5,900 nucleotides of DNA. Source: Promethearchaeota archaeon. GTDB lineage: Archaea; Asgardarchaeota; Lokiarchaeia; Sigynarchaeales; SOKP01. The translations under genes were made by a program, and so were the position numbers. The notes under the pieces are model-generated. The model was not told the origin of the DNA and did not search any database. It saw only the letters and a list, made by a program, of their open reading frames with translations. The stretch spans positions 1 through 5,900 of the forward strand of contig JAHLWV010000148.1 in assembly GCA_019057735.1 (NCBI GenBank), written 5' to 3'. Position 1 is the stretch's first letter; every line of letters starts with the position of its first letter. Shown piece after piece: positions 1 to 4,856 of this stretch.

Positions 1-53
1 TAGTAAATGACAGTAGAAATATAAAATTATACTTCTGATGGTTTAGAATTAAT

Positions 54-1625
54 TCACCAAGGTCTTTTTATAGCCGTAGGTCTACTCATTTCAGATTTAA
101 CTGGATAATCTAAATTGTAATGAATTCCTCGACTTTCTTTGCGTGAGATTGCGCTAACAATTATAATTTTTGCCACTGTAGCTAAATTTCTAAGCTCAAC
201 GAGATTCTTTTCTATTTTAAAATCCCAATAATATTGATTGATTTCATCTTGTAACATGTTAATCCTTTTTTTAGCACGCTGAAGCCGTTTATTAGTGCGG
301 ACTATTCCTACGTAATTCCACATAAATCTTCTAATTTCATCCCAATTTTGCGTAATAATAACCGCTTCTGTAGATGGAACGGCATGACCTGGTTCCCAAT
401 TTTTAAATTCTTTAATTTTTAAATCAGAAGATAATAATGCTAAAGTTTCGGCACACTCATGAGCGCTCACTACTCCTTCAAGTAAAGAATTACTTGCTAA
501 ACGGTTCGCGCCGTGAAGTCCCGTACAAGCAGATTCTCCTATAACATATAGGTTCTTCACTTCCGTAGATCCATCAATTCCTGCCATTACACCTCCGCAA
601 CAATAGTGAGCTGCAGGGACGACTGGTATAGGATCTTTAGTAATGTCTATGTTAAACTTTAGGCATGTGTCGTATACTCCAGGAAAATGCTTTTTGATAA
701 AACTTGGTGGTTTGTACGAAGCGATGTCTAACTGGACATGATCGTCTCCCGTTTTTTTAAGTTCAGCGTCTATAGCTCTCGAAACGATGTCTCTCGGGGC
801 TAATTCTTTTAAGGGGTGGTAGTCTAGCATGAATTCTTTACCTCGAACATTTTTCAAAATCGCACCTTCTCCTCGCATAGCCTCTGTAATTAAAAACGAT
901 TTTGCATATGGATGGTAAAGGCAAGTAGGATGGAATTGATAGAATTCCATATTCGATATGGTCGCTCCAGCACGATACGCCATTGCTATTCCATCTCCTG
1001 ACGCTATATCTGGATTAGTAGTATAAAGATAAATCTTACCTGCACCACCTGTTGCTAATATTGTGGCTTTAGCAGCAACGTTGTGAATGACGCCGCTTTC
1101 TTGATCTAAGACATAAGCTCCATCACATTTGTAATTATTAGCAAATAGATTGATCGCACACCAGTGTTCTTTTATTTTTAAATTAGTTATTTTTTTTACA
1201 TTTTCTATAAGTTTTCTTTCTATGCTTTGTCCTGTTTGGTCATTTACGTGAAGAATTCTTCTTTTCGAGTGTCCACCTTCTTTACCAAGGTCGTAATTTC
1301 CAGTATCGTTTCTCGTGAACTGAACTCCCATTTTAATTAATTCATTTATTCTTTCTGGTGCTTGAGTTACAATTTTTCTTACTACAGGCTCATTACAAAG
1401 TCCATCTCCAGCTCTTAATGTGTCTTGAATGTGTTTCTCATAATTATCGCTATCACTCCAAACGCTTGCGATACCCCCTTGAGCATAAAAAGTGCTCCCT
1501 TCTTCTAAGTTTTCTTTAGTAATAAGTAATATTTTATCATCTGGAGAGAGATGTGCTAATTTTTTTGCTAATGATAACCCAGCAATACCTCCACCAATAA
1601 TGAGAAAATCTGTTTTAATATTCAA
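54..1625 (-). CDS. nadB: L-aspartate oxidase (quinolinate synthesis, NAD biosynthesis)
   Basis: Cytosolic FAD enzyme oxidising L-aspartate to iminoaspartate, which NadA then condenses with dihydroxyacetone phosphate to form quinolinate. The 523 residues are near the E. coli length (about 540). The N-terminal dinucleotide fold has IIGGGIAG (residues 9-16), followed by the NadB-typical STFYAQGGIA (44-53). Family active-site positions appear conserved: Glu116 in EGGHS, His232 in FHPT, Arg278 in APRD and His340 in AAHYCCGG; the spacings resemble E. coli Glu121/His244/Arg290/His351. HGANRLASNSLLEG (371-384) closes the FAD site, and a helical C-terminal domain ends with SRGIHYNLDYP. The SxxL-type loop and STFYAQGG favour NadB over succinate dehydrogenase or fumarate reductase flavoprotein. 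The start is TTG (1623-1625): no ATG is in frame near it, an in-frame stop lies at 1644-1646, and the GxGxxG motif requires this N-terminus. nadA and nadC are not in the window. No frameshift is seen. Confidence 0.96.
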   Translation of the reverse strand: MNIKTDFLIIGGGIAGLSLAKKLAHLSPDDKILLITKENLEEGSTFYAQGGIASVWSDSDNYEKHIQDTLRAGDGLCNEPVVRKIVTQAPERINELIKMGVQFTRNDTGNYDLGKEGGHSKRRILHVNDQTGQSIERKLIENVKKITNLKIKEHWCAINLFANNYKCDGAYVLDQESGVIHNVAAKATILATGGAGKIYLYTTNPDIASGDGIAMAYRAGATISNMEFYQFHPTCLYHPYAKSFLITEAMRGEGAILKNVRGKEFMLDYHPLKELAPRDIVSRAIDAELKKTGDDHVQLDIASYKPPSFIKKHFPGVYDTCLKFNIDITKDPIPVVPAAHYCCGGVMAGIDGSTEVKNLYVIGESACTGLHGANRLASNSLLEGVVSAHECAETLALLSSDLKIKEFKNWEPGHAVPSTEAVIITQNWDEIRRFMWNYVGIVRTNKRLQRAKKRINMLQDEINQYYWDFKIEKNLVELRNLATVAKIIIVSAISRKESRGIHYNLDYPVKSEMSRPTAIKRPW

Positions 1626-1647
1626 AAGACTTATCTGTTTAATTCAA

Positions 1648-1656
1648 TTTTTTTAG
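1648..1656 (-). promoter_or_regulatory. possible TATA-like box for nadB
   Basis: Read on the minus strand this is CTAAAAAAA, centred about 27 bases upstream of the TTG start of nadB. That is the archaeal TATA-to-start-site distance, so the mRNA could be leaderless. No Shine-Dalgarno-like purine run precedes the TTG, which agrees with this. In such AT-rich DNA the box alone is weak evidence. Confidence 0.25.
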
Positions 1657-1766
1657 AAATTATTATGAGTTCACGACCAAATAATTAGTATAGAAAATTT
1701 GTTATTGTTTTTGAATTTACTACTTATTAGAGGAAAGTTTAGATAAAAATTATACCAATACGAGAT

Positions 1767-1800
1767 ACTATTTACTCCTATTCGTAACTATTTAATCGTA
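1767..1800. repeat. spaced direct repeat ACTATTTA in the nadB/phosphatase divergent region
   Basis: ACTATTTA occurs at 1767-1774 and again at 1787-1794, exactly 20 bases apart (about two helical turns). Each copy is followed by TCGTA (1782-1786 and 1796-1800). A T9 tract (1802-1810) follows directly. TACGA at 1759-1763 can pair with either TCGTA. The site lies between the divergent promoters of nadB and the first phosphatase gene, where a shared operator would be expected. The rest of the 253-base intergenic region shows no ORF or RNA gene that I can recognise. Function is unproven. Confidence 0.35.
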
Positions 1801-1845
1801 ATTTTTTTTTAAGAATTTACATTCATACACTTAATGTACCATCAA

Positions 1846-1852
1846 TTTAAAT
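1846..1852 (+). promoter_or_regulatory. possible TATA box for the first phosphatase gene
   Basis: TTTAAAT is centred about 30 bases before the ATG at 1879. Archaeal initiation about 26 bases downstream of the box would leave a leader of only a few bases. No Shine-Dalgarno motif lies in the bases before the ATG (TTCTTAGATAG), consistent with a near-leaderless transcript. Confidence 0.35.
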
Positions 1853-1878
1853 TCGAGTTCTTAACAATTCTTAGATAG

Positions 1879-2394
1879 ATGACAAAAATAAAAAATGTAC
1901 TTTATTTGTGTTCAGGTAATTCTTGTCGATCAGTTTTTGCCGAATATTATGCAAAATGGCTAAAAAGCACAACTTATAAAGAAAAATTACGGGATATCCA
2001 TTTTGACTCAGCAGGAATCCGTCATTATTTTGAAACACCACGCGAAGGCACAGTTAAATATTTAAACTCTAAAGGTATAAGCGTTGATGGATTTGTTGCG
2101 AAGGATATTACCGAGGAACTTATAAATAAACAAGATCTGATTTTAGGATTTGAAGCTCGATATCATACAAGAAAATTGAAGAGGAAGTTTAAACACCTCC
2201 AGAATTTAGATGAAAAGGTTTTTCAATTACTTGAATTTGCTGGTGAAGAGGGTAATTGGGAGATAGTAGATCCCATTGATTTGCCATTTGAAGAATATGT
2301 TAAAATTCTGCAAGTTATTGAGACCGGAGTTATTAAATCTATAGATAAAATTATCGAAATAAATAAATCAGAAGAGAGACTAATCAATGAATAA
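1879..2394 (+). CDS. low-molecular-weight protein phosphatase family protein, paralogue 1
   Basis: LMW-PTP fold phosphatase, predicted cytosolic; the physiological substrate is unknown. The CX5R phosphate loop is C11-S-G-N-S-C-R17 followed by Ser18, near the N-terminus as usual in the family. DSAG (43-46) is the second family motif. The likely general acid is Asp131 in VDPIDLP; the aromatic residue that normally follows DP is replaced by Ile133. Position 19, usually Pro in RSPxAE, is Val. Cys11 and Cys16 are the only cysteines, so the downstream cysteine pair needed by thioredoxin-coupled arsenate reductase (ArsC) is absent and arsenate reduction is unlikely. The 171 residues are slightly longer than typical (about 150-160), with a helical charged tail. 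The stop overlaps the next phosphatase start by 8 bases (ATGAATAA), indicating co-transcription and probable translational coupling. Ser15 sits where tyrosine-specific members usually have Ile. Confidence 0.85.
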   Translation: MTKIKNVLYLCSGNSCRSVFAEYYAKWLKSTTYKEKLRDIHFDSAGIRHYFETPREGTVKYLNSKGISVDGFVAKDITEELINKQDLILGFEARYHTRKLKRKFKHLQNLDEKVFQLLEFAGEEGNWEIVDPIDLPFEEYVKILQVIETGVIKSIDKIIEINKSEERLINE

Positions 2395-2872
2395 AATCTC
2401 TAAAGTATTAATTACATGTTTAGGGAATACAGCAAGAAGTCCCGCAGCGGAATATCTAGCACGAAACTATGCTAAAGAAAAGGGAATTGATTTAATATTT
2501 GAAAGCGCTGGTTTCATAAATGCTTTCTCATATATGCAACCCGAATCTCAAGAATATCTGAATGCTAAAGGTATAAATCATTCTAACTTCCACCCTCAAA
2601 TTATTAATCGTAAATTGCTTGAAAAACAGGATTTAATTATTACTATGGAGAAGTCACACGCAGATGAAATAAGAGAAAATTACTCTGAAATTGTAGATAT
2701 CGATAAAAAAACATTCACTTTAAGAGAGTTTAACGGTGAAACAGAAGAATTAGATATTATCGATCCGTATTATGCGAGTGCTAATACCTACAAAAAAGTT
2801 CTTCAAATCATTGACGAAAATATAGAAAAAATGGTAAATAAAATAGCACAGATTAATCACTTACAATCTTAA
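2387..2872 (+). CDS. low-molecular-weight protein phosphatase family protein, paralogue 2
   Basis: The second LMW-PTP-like protein (161 residues) has the loop C11-L-G-N-T-A-R17 followed by SPAAE, then ESAG (39-42) and the general acid Asp126 in IDPYY, which matches the DPYY of the classical mammalian enzyme. The second loop cysteine, which in many LMW-PTPs forms a protective disulfide with the nucleophile, is Ala16, and Cys11 is the only cysteine. This excludes a thioredoxin-coupled ArsC mechanism even though the CxGNxARS loop looks ArsC-like. Thr15 is at the position where Thr gives arginine-phosphatase specificity in Bacillus YwlE and Ile gives tyrosine specificity; that activity here is inference. 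The ATG lies inside the end of the upstream paralogue. The C-terminal pattern KIxxIN resembles the other two paralogues, supporting tandem duplication. An A/T-rich stretch follows the stop. Confidence 0.88.
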   Translation: MNKISKVLITCLGNTARSPAAEYLARNYAKEKGIDLIFESAGFINAFSYMQPESQEYLNAKGINHSNFHPQIINRKLLEKQDLIITMEKSHADEIRENYSEIVDIDKKTFTLREFNGETEELDIIDPYYASANTYKKVLQIIDENIEKMVNKIAQINHLQS

Positions 2873-2929
2873 TATTTATTTTATTATAGCCTAGAATTTA
2901 CCTTTCTATATTTGGTTATCATCAAATTG

Positions 2930-2960
2930 TTTATATACATGTAGTATATGTTATAATTGA
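2930..2960 (+). promoter_or_regulatory. strong archaeal-type promoter: TATA box plus conserved proximal element
   Basis: TTTATATA (2930-2937) is followed after 9 bases by TATGTTATAATTGA (2947-2960). The ATG of the helical-repeat gene is at 2967. TATA centre to base 2960 is about 27, the usual archaeal start-site distance, so the leader would be about 7 bases. The same two blocks with the same spacing occur at 4728-4758. TGTTATAAT also matches a bacterial extended -10, but no good -35 hexamer accompanies it in both copies. Confidence 0.6.
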
Positions 2961-2966
2961 CTTGAA

Positions 2967-3437
2967 ATGAAAAGAAAAGAAAAAGAGCGAAAAAAGGGAA
3001 TAAAACAGCAACAACAAAAAACGATTAAAAATCCTCGCTTAGACGCGCTTTCAGAGATAATGGAGTTAATAAATAGTGCAAATGATTCTTATATGAAAAT
3101 GGATTATGATAAAGCAATCGATTACTCCGAAAAAGTGATTAGATTAGCTATAAAATCAAATTTTGAACAGCACATAGAAGAACAACAACAGTTCTTGATA
3201 AAAATTGCTGAGAAAGTGCAAACAAAGTATTTTATTTCAGAAATTAAAGAAGCGGTCAAAAAAATTGAAAAAATCTTTAATATACTTCTTGAAGCTAAAC
3301 AAATTTCTCAAGCTCATGAAATTCTAGAAACTTTTAAGAGGCACTATCAAGATAAGATTGATTTAGATTCTATACCTTTAATTAAAGAATTAGAAAAGAA
3401 GTATCGAATAGAAATGGTAAAAAATAAAGTAGAATAA
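2967..3437 (+). CDS. small TPR-like helical protein of unknown function
   Basis: A 156-residue, very lysine-rich protein, with no cysteine, signal peptide or membrane segment. Residues 1-20 are basic and Gln-rich (four consecutive Gln at 14-17), probably disordered. Residues about 27-65 look like a degenerate TPR hairpin: SANDSYMKMDYDKAIDYSEK shows the alternating small residues, Tyr and the DYDKAI turn of TPR helices A and B. The rest (66-156) is predicted amphipathic helix or coiled coil. TPR-like repeats usually mediate protein-protein contacts, so it could be a scaffold or adaptor for the flanking phosphatases; that role rests only on position between paralogues 2 and 3. It has its own strong promoter, so it need not be transcribed from upstream. 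I do not recognise a named family. Start choice is supported by promoter spacing. Confidence 0.75.
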   Translation: MKRKEKERKKGIKQQQQKTIKNPRLDALSEIMELINSANDSYMKMDYDKAIDYSEKVIRLAIKSNFEQHIEEQQQFLIKIAEKVQTKYFISEIKEAVKKIEKIFNILLEAKQISQAHEILETFKRHYQDKIDLDSIPLIKELEKKYRIEMVKNKVE

Positions 3438-3493
3438 TAATCCGTAATTTCAATTAAATCCTTACTCAAATTCGTCAGAAAAGTAAACATATC

Positions 3494-3979
3494 ATGATTA
3501 GAAGAATTTTATTTATATGTTATGCAAATACATGCCGAACTCCAGCAGCTGAGAAATTAGCCGAACATTATGCTAAAAAGTACGATCTAAAAGGAGTCTC
3601 TTTCGATTCCGCTGGTTGGCATATTGTATTTGATAATGCTCAATTAGAAACTATCGAATACATTACCTCTAAAGGAATTGAAATGGAAGATTTTAGACCT
3701 AAAGCTATTACTCGATCGTTAGTAGAGAAACAAGATATTATTATTGGCATGGAAAGATACCAACTAACAAAGATCCGAAACAAATTTAAGGATATGAAAG
3801 AAATCTTGAAGGGCAAGTTATATACTTTAAAGGAGTTCAATGGCGCGGGAAAAAATGACCTTAATATTCCAGATCCTTACAAAACTGGCAGAGAACAATA
3901 CTTCGAGATTCTCGAAATAGTAGAGAAACATGTCGAACTTCTCGTTCAGAAAGTTAAAGAGATTAACCAAGTAAATTAA
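3494..3979 (+). CDS. low-molecular-weight protein phosphatase family protein, paralogue 3
   Basis: The third LMW-PTP-like protein (161 residues) has the loop C9-Y-A-N-T-C-R15 followed by T-P-A-A-E. Two substitutions are unusual: the loop Gly is Ala11, and the Ser after Arg, which normally hydrogen-bonds the nucleophile thiolate, is Thr16. DSAG is intact (38-41) and the general acid is Asp127 in PDPYK. Cys9 and Cys14 are the only cysteines, so a protective loop disulfide is possible but an ArsC-type relay is not. Thr13 occupies the tyrosine/arginine selectivity position. The protein shares LEKQDxII-like segments, the EFNG block and the C-terminal KVKEIN with paralogue 2, so the two look most closely related. 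The gene follows the TPR-like gene by 56 bases; a TTAAAT at 3454-3459, about 38 bases upstream of the ATG, could be its own promoter. No Shine-Dalgarno site is evident. Confidence 0.87.
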   Translation: MIRRILFICYANTCRTPAAEKLAEHYAKKYDLKGVSFDSAGWHIVFDNAQLETIEYITSKGIEMEDFRPKAITRSLVEKQDIIIGMERYQLTKIRNKFKDMKEILKGKLYTLKEFNGAGKNDLNIPDPYKTGREQYFEILEIVEKHVELLVQKVKEINQVN

Positions 3980-4003
3980 AGATGAAAACGAAATTCTGAT
4001 TGG

Positions 4004-4008
4004 TTTTT
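4004..4008 (+). terminator. possible oligo-T terminator after paralogue 3
   Basis: A T5 run lies 25 bases after the stop of paralogue 3. Archaeal RNA polymerase terminates at oligo-T without needing a hairpin, but T runs of this length are common in this DNA. A separate promoter candidate precedes the next gene, which makes a transcript end here reasonable. Confidence 0.25.
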
Positions 4009-4016
4009 ATGAACAG

Positions 4017-4032
4017 TTTACACTTCTGTAAA
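4017..4032. repeat. perfect 6-bp inverted repeat with 4-base centre
   Basis: TTTACA (4017-4022) and TGTAAA (4027-4032) are separated by CTTC. It lies in the 143-base gap between paralogue 3 and the macro-domain gene. It could be a dimeric-regulator operator or a short RNA hairpin at the 3' end of the phosphatase transcript. It is about 54 bases upstream of the TATA-like box at 4086. A six-base arm can occur by chance. Confidence 0.3.
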
Positions 4033-4085
4033 ATGACTTATTTAATAGGTCGTAACATTTAAAATTTCCTGCACTATTTGAAAAA

Positions 4086-4093
4086 ATATATAA
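4086..4093 (+). promoter_or_regulatory. possible TATA box for the macro-domain gene
   Basis: ATATATAA preceded by an A run, centred about 33 bases before the ATG at 4123. Initiation near 4116 would give a leader of about 7 bases. This copy lacks the TATGTTATAATTGA proximal element seen at 2947 and 4745, so it is probably a weaker or differently controlled promoter. Confidence 0.45.
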
Positions 4094-4122
4094 CTATTAT
4101 TCTAGAATAACACTTTCTATTT

Positions 4123-4665
4123 ATGAATCAAATAACGCTTAATAATGCAGTTATTGAAGTATTTGTTGGCGATTTACTCAATGTACAATACGATGCAGTT
4201 GTAATTCCTACAAATAGTCGCCTCTTACCAAGCGGTGCTTTGCGATGTAAGGTAATGAAAGAAGCGGGGCACTCAGTACAGTTAGAATGTAATGAAATTA
4301 TAAGAAAAATTTCCAATGTTCCAATTGGGGGCGCAATCATCACATCTGGTGGTAATTTGAATGTAAAATTTATATTTCACATAAGATCAGGCCACGATCA
4401 AAAAAAATTGATGTTAGCAACCTGGAATTCATTAATTCTTGCTGATAAAGAAGGAATATCCTCAATTTTATTCCCTCCTGTGTCTATAGATGTTTTGGGG
4501 TTTAACGCAAAGATATGTGCTGGAATCATGGTTCCAACTATCAAAAAATATATCCTCGAGAAAAATAAGAGCATAAGGAATGTATCGATATGTCTTGAGA
4601 CCCTTCCAGATTATAAAGAATTCGAAAGTGTTCTTGGCGATTTGACAGCCTCTGATTTGTCATGA
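4123..4665 (+). CDS. divergent macro-domain protein
   Basis: A 180-residue stand-alone domain whose pattern follows the macro (ADP-ribose-binding) fold: VGDLLNVQYDAVVIPTNS (15-32) for the usual GDI(T)..DAIVNAAN; AGHSVQLEC (48-56) for AAG..L..EC; PIGGAIITSGGNL (67-79); FIFHIRSG (83-90) for the iH(t)vgP strand; and FPPVSIDVLGF (117-127) for FPAISTGVYGY. Asp17 (adenine contact) and Asn31 are kept. However, the glycine-rich GGGGVDGAI loop is PSGALRCKV (36-44), placing Arg41 where MacroD-type hydrolases have Asp, and the TG of ISTG is Ile122-Asp123. The fold call is therefore moderately strong, but ADP-ribose binding or hydrolysis is doubtful; it may bind another nucleotide or act structurally. 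It is cytosolic, with no signal or membrane segment. It sits between paralogue 3 and the V4R-like gene on the same strand, with its own TATA candidate. Confidence 0.75.
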   Translation: MNQITLNNAVIEVFVGDLLNVQYDAVVIPTNSRLLPSGALRCKVMKEAGHSVQLECNEIIRKISNVPIGGAIITSGGNLNVKFIFHIRSGHDQKKLMLATWNSLILADKEGISSILFPPVSIDVLGFNAKICAGIMVPTIKKYILEKNKSIRNVSICLETLPDYKEFESVLGDLTASDLS

Positions 4666-4714
4666 CATAATAAATTGACAAATATGTGTATTTAGACATA
4701 AAATGCGTGTATAT
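4655..4714. repeat. palindromes and tandem GACA-led repeats upstream of the V4R-gene promoter
   Basis: ATTTGTCA (4655-4662) and TGACAAAT (4676-4683) form 8-bp inverted arms. TGTCATGACA (4658-4667) is a perfect 10-bp palindrome spanning the macro-gene stop codon. Three imperfect iterations beginning GACA start at 4664, 4677 and 4695; the last two share GACA, a central ATG and TGTAT. The block ends 13 bases before the TATA box at 4728, which suits a regulator site acting on that promoter. A 3'-end hairpin for the macro transcript is the alternative. Confidence 0.4.
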
Positions 4715-4727
4715 CTAAAAAAGAAAC

Positions 4728-4758
4728 TTTATATAGCCCTAATCTATGTTATAATTGA
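4728..4758 (+). promoter_or_regulatory. strong archaeal-type promoter identical in architecture to the one at 2930
   Basis: TTTATATA (4728-4735), a 9-base spacer, then TATGTTATAATTGA (4745-4758). Both blocks and the spacer length are identical to 2930-2960 although the spacers differ (CATGTAGTA versus GCCCTAATC), so selection on the motif is likelier than a recent duplication. Predicted initiation is near 4758, leaving about 98 bases before the TTG of the V4R-like gene. Confidence 0.6.
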
Positions 4759-4856
4759 GATTATGGCTTTTTACAATCTCTAATTTCAGTTTTAGTTCAA
4801 ATTGTTAGTTTAGTGTCTTTAATTAAATCAATTTAAGAAGGCTAGGGGATTTTTTC
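4759..4856 (+). other. leader or small transcript region before the V4R-like gene
   Basis: The stretch from the predicted start site to the TTG at 4857 contains a six-codon ORF (ATG at 4763, TAA at 4781-4783; MAFYNL), placed 35 bases after the TATA box start just as the real ATG at 2967 is 37 bases after its box. A second TATA-like TTTAATTAAA (4818-4827) is about 34 bases before the TTG, and a T6 tract (4850-4855) abuts it. AGAAGG and AGGGG (4836-4848) could serve as a ribosome site. So this is either a long leader with an upstream mini-ORF, or a separate short RNA ending at T6 followed by a second promoter's near-leaderless mRNA. Confidence 0.35.

Noticed and set aside
1..53. Possible gene end or terminator left of nadB
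   Set aside because: Only short T runs (four or fewer) are present in the nadB direction, and no open frame of note is visible in 53 bases.
2952..2957. Bacterial sigma70 promoter (TATAAT with TG extension)
   Set aside because: The extended -10 match is perfect in both copies, but a good -35 hexamer is not conserved, while the TATA box and its distance to the start match archaeal geometry. Not fully excluded.
3640..3840. Minus-strand 66-codon ORF
   Set aside because: It lies wholly inside LMW-PTP paralogue 3, whose motifs are clear, and its translation is Ser/Ile/Phe-rich shadow sequence with no promoter.
4128..4343. Minus-strand 71-codon ORF
   Set aside because: It is antisense to the macro-domain gene, whose conserved pattern explains the sequence; the ORF has no recognisable features.
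4785..4815. tRNA-like T-loop (GTTCAAAT)
   Set aside because: The flanking bases do not form a T-stem, and no acceptor, anticodon or D arm can be drawn around it.
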